From Persicobacter psychrovividus (GTDB taxonomy: Bacteria; Bacteroidota; Bacteroidia; Cytophagales; Cyclobacteriaceae): 64,000 nt of DNA. Shown here in pieces: positions 54,307 through 61,611 of this stretch. A program made the translations under genes and the position numbers. Below the pieces are notes generated by a model. The model was not told the DNA's origin. It was given only the letters and a program-made list of their open reading frames with translations, and did not search any database. The stretch is taken from NCBI RefSeq assembly GCF_036492425.1, contig NZ_AP025292.1, positions 1,178,001-1,242,000 of the forward strand. Reading direction: 5' to 3'. Each line of letters starts with the position of its first letter. The stretch's first letter is position 1.

Positions 54307-54333
54307 CTATCACGAGAGGGACTCTCGCGATAG
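54307..54333. repeat. Intergenic hairpin, family A copy 5
   Basis: CTATCACGAGAG / CTCTCGCGATAG around GGA, 30 bases upstream of the next start; inverted copy of 54263-54291. Confidence 0.85.
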
Positions 54334-54362
54334 ATCAAATACCAACATCAACCAAAACCAAC

Positions 54363-57044
54363 ATGAAAGCGAAAGTATTCTTATTTTTTCTACTTCTGCT
54401 GACAGTCAATTTACAGGCGCAGGACATTAAATTTCCTTCTGGTGATCAGGAGCTTGACCTTATGCGTCAGCAGGTCAGTGAGCAACCAACCGAATGGGAA
54501 GATTTCCGCTTGCGTTGTTTTAAAATGAAACTATGGATGGTTTTGCTTCAACAGCAAGGAGCAGACTTAACGTCCTACCTCGATATTGATAAACGCTTGC
54601 GAAAAATTGTCTGGTGGAATACCATTTTCTGGAATGAAGGTAAGCCGCAGCAATTTACGGAGGAACAAAAAGTCAAGCTATGCAAGATTGTGGATGATGG
54701 TTTTATGGCTTTGGAACAGTCTCAGAAAAAATTGGCAGAACATCCGCCGTTGGTGAAGAAATCGGACCGTCCTGCTTATGCGTCTAATAAAAAGTCACCT
54801 AACTGGACGCATTATAAAGGAGATAATGGCTTGAGTGGTTTTACCGGAGCCATGGGGCCGCAGCAAGGCGAAATGGCTTTTAAATTTCCGGTAGGATTAC
54901 CATGGGAATCTGCGCCGGTCGTGGATGGCAATGTCGTTTATTTATCTTCTCCCGGAATGCGTGAAACCCTATATGCGGTTGATATTCATACGGGAGAAAA
55001 GCTGTGGACGAACCGTCAGACGGCCGAGATCATGATGGATCAGATCTATAATACACCAAGCAATATGTCCACGCCTGTGGTATTGGAAGATGTGGTGATG
55101 TATCGGGAATGCGGAAGCCGAGGCAACAAAGGACCAAGCCGTGATTTGGTCTATGTTGATAAGAAAACAGGGGAGACTATCAGGCAAGTTGAGGCTGGTC
55201 ATGTCGATTACCGTGTGGGTTTACCCGCCTTCAGTGCCAATGAGAAATATGCCATTTTCCCGCATGGGGTGCAGGATATTGAAGCTGTTCCGGCTATTGC
55301 TCAGTCATTCAATCGCATCATTTGCCGAGATCAGCAGTCAGGTAAAAAATTGTGGGATTTTAATATTGGTCATACGTTTTGTCCACCGGTTTTGGATGGG
55401 AATCAAGTGTATGTGGCCAATCAGATCGGATATGTTTATGGAATGCGTGCGGATTTAAAATTATTCCCCGCTTCGAGTAAACGATTGGCTTGGCAGTTTC
55501 GAGCAAAAGGGTCTGTGAATGAAGAAATCACTTACGATGACCGTAATGTTTACTTCGGTGATAATGCGGGTTTTGTTTATGCTTTGGATAAAAATACGGG
55601 GGCTGAACGTTGGTCGTATCAGGTGAAAAATCCCAATCCAAGAGCTTTCCGTCATTTCTCCAAACCATTGGTGCATCAGGGCAAATTAATCGTCGGAGGG
55701 GCTAATCAGGAATTATATATTTTTGATAAGGAAAACGGAAATCTTGAAGCGCAATTGAGGATGGATGATTGGGTAAGAGCACAGCCTACGGCACAAAATG
55801 ACCATCTTTTTGTCGCCACCATGAAAGGTTCTCTTTATCATATCAGTCTAAAAAATAAAGCCAAGATTAAGGATAAAATCAAGATTGGCAATCATGCTGT
55901 TTTAGCGGATTTGGTCAGTACCGATCAGTATGTTTTGGTCAATGATACAGACCTGAAAACCCGCTGTTATGACTTGAAAGGCAAACTGAAATGGGAGCTG
56001 AGTCAGATTGCCTGTTTTGAAAAAAATGGCAACAGAATTCTAACCGATCAAATTGCTGGTGGCGCAAGGTTCATGTCTAAGCCTACCGTCGTGGATGGTG
56101 TCCTTTATTTCGGTACACCGATGCGATTTGTCTATGCAGTCGATGCCAAAACAGGTGAAGAATTATGGAAATTTGAAGCGGGAGCTTCACAATGTGGTGC
56201 GCCGGTTTACGATCAAGGGAAATTGTACTTTGGTGTGCACAGTGGGGAGGATGAATTCTACTGCGTAGATGCCAAAACCGGCAAACCCGAATGGACACAG
56301 GATATTGGCTGGGTATTCGGCTCTCCCAATGTTTCGGACGGAATGGTTTATGTGCCGAGTATCGATGGCAATGTCAATGCGATGGATGCCGAGACGGGTG
56401 CTCTGATCTGGCGACACCGCTTGGATCGTTCGATCTGCAGTGAACCGATGTTGGAGAAAGATCAGGTTTTCTGGGGAAGTTGGGATCATTATCTGTATGC
56501 GATGGACAAAAAAACGGGACACATCAACTGGAAATTCCCTTTGGATGGTGGAACGGATTCCGGTGTGCCGATTGTCAAGAATGATCGCATTTATTTACCG
56601 ATTGGCGGACCTCGTTTTCGTTGTCTGAACGCCTTGTCGGGCGAGGTGCTGTGGGAGTATTTCGAGCAGGGAGCGACTTTCAATGTAACGCCCGCATATC
56701 ATGATGGAAAAGTATTCGCCTCTACTTGGCGGGGTGTCGGATTGGGGGGTATTTGCGTGCAGTCGATCCTGTATGGAATGGATGCCGAAACTGGCGAAGT
56801 CCTTTGGGAACACCCTGGTGGTGGTTTGAGTGGGCCGGTAGTGGGTGCCGATGGGACCGTTTATTGCGCTTCGGTTTCAGACCCTTTCTTTTATGCGATC
56901 AAACCCGAACCCACTGAGGACGGCAGCCCGCAAACCCTTTGGATGTATGACTTGGGCAACAAGGTGGAAGAATCCACACCGGCACTATACGACGGAATGG
57001 CTTACGTGATGTCGTCTGACGGTTATTTACATGCGATAAAATAA
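54363..57044 (+). CDS. PQQ-like multi-blade beta-propeller exported protein 3
   Basis: The 893-residue protein has a signal peptide ending NLQAQ. The N-terminal domain repeats the family signature: SGDQELDLMRQQ, PTEWEDF and MKLWMVLLQQQG. The propeller region begins about residue 140 (NWTHYKGDNGLSGFTGAMGP) and has about 14 blades (DIHTGEKLWT, DKNTGAERWSY, DAKTGEELWKF, DAETGALIWRH and so on). Shared blocks are DQIAGGARFMSKP (changed from AYYQ), SGEDEFYCVDAKTG and the end SDGYLHAI. It is followed after 53 bases by the GH99-like gene, the only gap in this block without a hairpin. Function unknown. Confidence 0.85.
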   Translation: MKAKVFLFFLLLLTVNLQAQDIKFPSGDQELDLMRQQVSEQPTEWEDFRLRCFKMKLWMVLLQQQGADLTSYLDIDKRLRKIVWWNTIFWNEGKPQQFTEEQKVKLCKIVDDGFMALEQSQKKLAEHPPLVKKSDRPAYASNKKSPNWTHYKGDNGLSGFTGAMGPQQGEMAFKFPVGLPWESAPVVDGNVVYLSSPGMRETLYAVDIHTGEKLWTNRQTAEIMMDQIYNTPSNMSTPVVLEDVVMYRECGSRGNKGPSRDLVYVDKKTGETIRQVEAGHVDYRVGLPAFSANEKYAIFPHGVQDIEAVPAIAQSFNRIICRDQQSGKKLWDFNIGHTFCPPVLDGNQVYVANQIGYVYGMRADLKLFPASSKRLAWQFRAKGSVNEEITYDDRNVYFGDNAGFVYALDKNTGAERWSYQVKNPNPRAFRHFSKPLVHQGKLIVGGANQELYIFDKENGNLEAQLRMDDWVRAQPTAQNDHLFVATMKGSLYHISLKNKAKIKDKIKIGNHAVLADLVSTDQYVLVNDTDLKTRCYDLKGKLKWELSQIACFEKNGNRILTDQIAGGARFMSKPTVVDGVLYFGTPMRFVYAVDAKTGEELWKFEAGASQCGAPVYDQGKLYFGVHSGEDEFYCVDAKTGKPEWTQDIGWVFGSPNVSDGMVYVPSIDGNVNAMDAETGALIWRHRLDRSICSEPMLEKDQVFWGSWDHYLYAMDKKTGHINWKFPLDGGTDSGVPIVKNDRIYLPIGGPRFRCLNALSGEVLWEYFEQGATFNVTPAYHDGKVFASTWRGVGLGGICVQSILYGMDAETGEVLWEHPGGGLSGPVVGADGTVYCASVSDPFFYAIKPEPTEDGSPQTLWMYDLGNKVEESTPALYDGMAYVMSSDGYLHAIK

Positions 57045-57097
57045 TGAATTTTTCACACGACTGATATGTGTTTTTATTGGTTAAATTATAGGTGATT

Positions 57098-58378
57098 ATG
57101 AAACATTTAATTTGCTTTTTTTTGTGTTGGATATCTGTAAATCCACTGCTGGCTGATCATGGAGCGAAGCATCAATCGAAGTCACGGTTTATGCAATATG
57201 ATCAGCTTTTGATGGCCGGATACCAGGGGTGGTTCAGAACGCCTGGCGATCCTTCCGGGGAAAACTGGTGGATTCATTATGGTAAAAACGGTTTTTTTGA
57301 TACAGAACATTGTACTATTGATCTATGGCCTGATGTTTCAGAATATAAGAAAACCTATGACACCCCATTTTATTTTAAAAATGGCGAACAGGTGAAGGTG
57401 TTTAGCAGTGTCGATAAAAGCACATTGAACCTGCATTTTCAGTGGATGAAGGATTATCAGATTGATGGGGCTTTTATGCAACGGTTTTATGTAAATCGCT
57501 ACATTCCTGGAACAAAAAATACCATGACAAAGGTGCTTGAAAATGGAATGCAAGCGGCGCAAAAGCACGAGCGGGCGTGGGCGGTTATGTATGATTTGTC
57601 GGGGATGAATGCCTCAAATACCGATTGTCAGGATATCATTGATGACTGGAAATATTTAATTGACAGCATTCGCATCACACGGCAGGGGAAAAAGCAAACT
57701 TATCTTTATGATCAAGGGAAGCCTGTCGTTGCTATTTGGGGACTTGGTTTCAAAGAACGCCCCTATGATACCTTTAAAATTCAAATTGAAACGCTGTTGG
57801 ATTTTCTGCAACATGACCCCGAATATGGAGGGTGTGCGGTGATGGTTGGGGTACCTACTTACTGGCGGACACTGAAAAATGACTGCATAACCGATCCCAA
57901 ATTCTTGGAGGTCATGAAGCGTGTCGATATCATTATGCCATGGATGGTGGGACGTTTCGATAATCACCCTTATGCATTGGAGAGGTATAAGAAGATCGTT
58001 GCTGAGGATCAGGCGTGGTGTGATACCCATCAGATAAAATATGTACCGGTTACTTACCCGGGTTTTAGTAATCATAATTTAAGTCTTTTTGAAAGAGGCG
58101 AGGAGGATAGTTTTCCGGTGAATATGATAAAGCGGGAGGAAGGACTTTTCTTTCAGCAACTACTACAGGCCAATATCGATGCAAAAGCAAGCAACATTTA
58201 TGTAGCGATGTTTGATGAAATCGATGAAGGAACGGCGATATTTAAATGTATTAACCGAAAACCGGCGGGACCACTGGATTTCTCCACTTATGAAGGGATG
58301 CCATCCGATACTTATCTGAAAATTGCTGGAGATTATGCACAAAAGTTAAAGCGAGTAAAGAAACGGCCCTCAAAGTAA
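57098..58378 (+). CDS. GH99/GH71-like glycoside hydrolase, exported
   Basis: The 426-residue protein has a signal peptide ending LLADHG. It begins with MAGYQGWFRTPGDPSG (about residues 37-52). The TIM-barrel strand QIDGAFMQRFYVNR follows, then PVVAIWGLGF and CAVMVGVPTYW. The GH99-type catalytic loop is MFDEIDEGTAIF with both acidic residues kept (E374 and E377). Related enzymes are endo-acting alpha-1,2-mannosidases or mannanases, which suits the two GH92 exo-enzymes nearby. The ATG at 57098 is preferred over a GTG two codons upstream. In contrast to the GH99-like lipoprotein at 46390, this one looks active. Confidence 0.82.
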   Translation: MKHLICFFLCWISVNPLLADHGAKHQSKSRFMQYDQLLMAGYQGWFRTPGDPSGENWWIHYGKNGFFDTEHCTIDLWPDVSEYKKTYDTPFYFKNGEQVKVFSSVDKSTLNLHFQWMKDYQIDGAFMQRFYVNRYIPGTKNTMTKVLENGMQAAQKHERAWAVMYDLSGMNASNTDCQDIIDDWKYLIDSIRITRQGKKQTYLYDQGKPVVAIWGLGFKERPYDTFKIQIETLLDFLQHDPEYGGCAVMVGVPTYWRTLKNDCITDPKFLEVMKRVDIIMPWMVGRFDNHPYALERYKKIVAEDQAWCDTHQIKYVPVTYPGFSNHNLSLFERGEEDSFPVNMIKREEGLFFQQLLQANIDAKASNIYVAMFDEIDEGTAIFKCINRKPAGPLDFSTYEGMPSDTYLKIAGDYAQKLKRVKKRPSK

Positions 58379-58420
58379 AATAAGCAGTTTACTGCGATAA
58401 AAAAAATTAAACCAAATACT

Positions 58421-58469
58421 GGTCGTTGTTCGCTGCAACGACCCCAAATTACTGCAAGCTGTTGCTTGC
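58421..58469. repeat. Two-hairpin intergenic module (families C and B)
   Basis: GGTCGTTG / CAACGACC (58421-58443) followed by GCAAGC / GCTTGC (58454-58469), in the same order and with the same 9-nt spacer plus C as at 32863-32911; it ends 21 bases before the next start codon. Confidence 0.82.
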
Positions 58470-58489
58470 CATCAACACAATCTAATCTT

Positions 58490-61201
58490 ATGAAACGCCT
58501 ATCAATTTTTTTATGTATCCTTCTCATTCATAGCCTTAGCTATGCGCAGGAGTTCACCTCAAAATATTCTTCCGGAGATGAAGAATTGGATCAAGTAAGA
58601 AGTGAAATTCAAGTCGTGCCTACCGATAGAAGTAACTATGCTTCACGGGCTATTTTGATGAAACTTTGGGCAGTATCTTTGCAACAGCAGGGCGTCCATA
58701 TTTTCCCAAACTATGCAAGTATCGATACCCGTCTGCGGGCGATCTCAAAATGGAATCCGATGTTTCATGGGGGGGACGCACAAGCATATACGGACAAGGA
58801 TATTGCCGGTATTGGCGAAGTATTGAAGGAGGGCTATCAGGTGCTTGAAAATTACCAGCACGCTTTGGTGGACGACCCAAAATCAGTATTGTTTGCAGTG
58901 GGAAATCAACATGAAGACCCTGTAAAACCGTCCACTTATTCCAATATCGATTGGGCGCAATATCGAGGAAATTTGGGCAGAACAGGCTATACCGGTGCCA
59001 AGGGGCCGACTAAAGGAGCGACCAAATGGCGCTTTCCGGTAGGTTTGGCTTGGGAGGCTGCTCCGGTTGTGAAAAATGGCGTGGTGTATTTGACCTCACC
59101 GGGTATCCGAAATTTCTTATGGCAAGTGGATCTGAAAACGGGTCAGCCGATCAAGGTTTTCAAACAAACGCCTTCACTGAAAGGGGACCAACTGTACAGC
59201 AGTCCGGCGATGGCATCAACACCAATCCTTGACGGCGATCATGTGATTTTACGTGAAATGGGTAGCCGTGGAAATCGTGGGGAGTCTAAGAACATTGCTT
59301 TTCTGAACCTAAAATCAGGAAAGATTGAAAAGAAAATCGATGCAGGCCATGTGGATTATCGTGCGGGTTATGCGCCGGTACAAGCCAACGACAAAGTGGT
59401 GGTTTTCCCTTTTGGTATTCATGATATTGAAGATAAGCCTCCTGTTTGTCAGCCGTTCAACCGTATTGTGGTTAAAGACAAGAAGACAGGCAAGAAGAAA
59501 TGGGACTTTAACATTGGCCCGACCTTCTCTTCTCCGGTTTTGGATGATTCTTTAATCTTTGCCACAAATCAATTTGGCAATTTATATGCACTGAAAACTT
59601 ACCAATGGTTTGCTCCTGCTTCGAGTCATCGTATTGCCTGGGAATTTCAGGCCGGTTCGGGCATCAACAAGGCAGTGGCTGTCAATGATCAAAAAGTAGT
59701 ATTCGGAGCCAATGACGGTTTTGTATATTGTTTGGATAAGAGAAACGGTCAATTGATTTGGAAGAAATCTTTCGGGCAGAATCACCAGCAGGCCTTCCGT
59801 TATTTCTCTACGCCTTACCTAAAAGATGGGAAAGTATTTATCGGTTCTGCGGATAAGCAGATGCTGATATTGGACATTGAAAACGGGAAAACCTTATTCA
59901 AAGCTCAAGCCAATGACTGGGTTCGTGCAACGCCGGTTGCAGATAATCGAAATGCTTATTTCTCAAGCATGGACGGCCATATCTACCAAGTAAATCTTCA
60001 TAAGAATAAGTTCAAAATTAACTGGGAGAAACGTTTCGGTGAGCACTTCATTTATGCGGATTTGGCTTTGGCCGATGGTCATCTTTTGTTCAATGATTCG
60101 GATCTTTATACTTTCTGTATCAGTGAAAAAGGAAAAATGGAATGGCAGTTCAGTACCCTTAAATCCTTCACGGATGAAGAAGGCTTCCGTATTTTCATGG
60201 ATCAACTGGCTGGTGGTGCTTACTACCAATCTAAGCCAACGATTGCCGAAGGAAAGCTATTCATCGGGACACCATCACGTTTTATTTATGCCCTCAATGC
60301 TGAGAGTGGTGAGCAGCAATGGAAAACTGAAATCGGTGCAGCCATTTCCGGATCTCCTGTTTATGACAATGGAAAAATCTATGTCGGTCAGCAAGGTGGT
60401 GAAGATGAATTTTATTGTTTAGATGCCAAAGACGGAAAGATCCTTTGGACGCAAAAAGTAGGATGGGTATGGGGATCATGCGCCGTGTCCGATGGCTTGG
60501 TTTTCTTGCCAGGTGTGGATGGTTTTGTGAATTGCTTGGATGCTGAAAGCGGACACATTGTTTGGCGTCACCGTACCGAGCGTTCGACTTGTTCGGAGCC
60601 TTTGGTGGTGGGTGATGAAGTGTTCTTCGGTTCATGGGATCATTACCTGTACAAGTTCGACAAGGCAACAGGGAAATTGAAATGGAAATATCAGGTAAAT
60701 GGTGGCTTGGATTCAGGTTCACCGGTTTCAGGTGAAGGAAAAGTATTCTTGCCTGTAGGTGGAGGTACTTTCCGAGCGATTGTGCCGAAAGATCATAAAA
60801 TCCTATGGACGCCAAAATTGGAAGCGAAGATGTTCAATGTAACGCCTGCTTATCATGATGGGGTGGTCTATATTTCTACGCTGAATGGTCAAGGCTTAGG
60901 TGGTGTACCGGTAGGTGCAGAGATCTTTGCTGTGGATGCCAAAAATGGACAGTTATTGTGGACTTTTGAAGGCGGAGGTGGATTGAATGGCGCCATTATC
61001 GGATCGAATGATCGGGTGTATTTTGGGTCTACTGTTAATCCTTATTTCTTCTGTGTAGATCCGAAAGGAAATGGGGATGGGACCACCAATCTGTTGTGGC
61101 GAGTGCGTATGGAAAACAAAACTGAAGAGTCGGTTCCGGCACTTTACAACGGGAAAGCTTATGTACTGAACTCGGGTGGTTTCTTGCATTGTATTGAGTA
61201 G
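58490..61201 (+). CDS. PQQ-like multi-blade beta-propeller exported protein 4
   Basis: The 903-residue protein has a signal peptide ending LSYAQ. The N-terminal domain reads SGDEELDQVRSEI, PTDRSNY and MKLWAVSLQQQG. The propeller part starts about residue 150 (DWAQYRGNLGRTGYTGAKGP), with blades DLKTGQPIKVF, DKKTGKKKWDF, DIENGKTLFKA, DAESGHIVWRH, DKATGKLKWKY and others, about 14 in all. Shared blocks are DQLAGGAYYQSKP, GQQGGEDEFYCLDAKDG and the end SGGFLHCIE. It is most similar to members 2 and 5. The start at 58490 is chosen for the signal peptide. Confidence 0.85.
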   Translation: MKRLSIFLCILLIHSLSYAQEFTSKYSSGDEELDQVRSEIQVVPTDRSNYASRAILMKLWAVSLQQQGVHIFPNYASIDTRLRAISKWNPMFHGGDAQAYTDKDIAGIGEVLKEGYQVLENYQHALVDDPKSVLFAVGNQHEDPVKPSTYSNIDWAQYRGNLGRTGYTGAKGPTKGATKWRFPVGLAWEAAPVVKNGVVYLTSPGIRNFLWQVDLKTGQPIKVFKQTPSLKGDQLYSSPAMASTPILDGDHVILREMGSRGNRGESKNIAFLNLKSGKIEKKIDAGHVDYRAGYAPVQANDKVVVFPFGIHDIEDKPPVCQPFNRIVVKDKKTGKKKWDFNIGPTFSSPVLDDSLIFATNQFGNLYALKTYQWFAPASSHRIAWEFQAGSGINKAVAVNDQKVVFGANDGFVYCLDKRNGQLIWKKSFGQNHQQAFRYFSTPYLKDGKVFIGSADKQMLILDIENGKTLFKAQANDWVRATPVADNRNAYFSSMDGHIYQVNLHKNKFKINWEKRFGEHFIYADLALADGHLLFNDSDLYTFCISEKGKMEWQFSTLKSFTDEEGFRIFMDQLAGGAYYQSKPTIAEGKLFIGTPSRFIYALNAESGEQQWKTEIGAAISGSPVYDNGKIYVGQQGGEDEFYCLDAKDGKILWTQKVGWVWGSCAVSDGLVFLPGVDGFVNCLDAESGHIVWRHRTERSTCSEPLVVGDEVFFGSWDHYLYKFDKATGKLKWKYQVNGGLDSGSPVSGEGKVFLPVGGGTFRAIVPKDHKILWTPKLEAKMFNVTPAYHDGVVYISTLNGQGLGGVPVGAEIFAVDAKNGQLLWTFEGGGGLNGAIIGSNDRVYFGSTVNPYFFCVDPKGNGDGTTNLLWRVRMENKTEESVPALYNGKAYVLNSGGFLHCIE

Positions 61202-61246
61202 TTTCAGTAAAACAAAAAAATATACGGGGGATGATTTTCCATTAAG

Positions 61247-61273
61247 CTATCGCGAGACAGATTCTCGCGATAG
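61247..61273. repeat. Intergenic hairpin, family A copy 6
   Basis: CTATCGCGAGA / TCTCGCGATAG, a perfect 11-bp stem with CAGAT loop, 46 bases after the propeller 4 stop. Confidence 0.85.
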
Positions 61274-61342
61274 TTTGGTCGTCTCCTCCAATACTAAGTT
61301 GATTCTTTAATCTAACACAGAAAATTTTTTGGGTAGCTGTAC

Positions 61343-61549
61343 GGATGCACCTAATGTCATTAAGTTAAGGATTTTGAGGGACACAGGTCTAAATTTGAAA
61401 TGCTCGTAGAGGCGTTATTCTTAACGACTCACGTAACAATTTGAATAAATCTAAGAGGAAACCTATAAAATCACCATTGAATTAGACGTTAAAAATAACG
61501 TCTCTACAGGATAATGCGCTTAACTTAATGACATTGCGGATGCACCTAA
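61343..61549. mobile_element. MITE-like element with 13-bp direct and 17-bp inverted repeats
   Basis: The direct repeat CGGATGCACCTAA occurs at 61343-61355 and 61537-61549. Just inside lie perfect inverted repeats AATGTCATTAAGTTAAG (61354-61370) and CTTAACTTAATGACATT (61519-61535). Further inside are two hairpins, GAGGCGTTA/TAACGACTC (61409-61430) and AGACGTTA/TAACGTCT (61484-61503), that are inverted near-copies of each other. There is no coding capacity. The layout matches a small non-autonomous element, but the mobilising enzyme is not in the window. Confidence 0.6.
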
Positions 61550-61611
61550 GTGTGTATCCAAATTATTCAATACCTGCTATGATTTGATAACCCAAATAAA
61601 AGCCTAAATCC

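Larger units (their letters stand above)
61202..61611. other. 410-bp intergenic region holding a hairpin and a MITE-like element
   Basis: Contains the family A hairpin (61247-61273) and a MITE-like inverted-repeat element (61343-61549) described separately. No gene is supported. Confidence 0.6.

Noticed and set aside
27486-61503. CRISPR array or tandem repeats
   Set aside because: The recurring palindromes are scattered in gene gaps with irregular spacing and no spacer-repeat periodicity; no cas gene is present.
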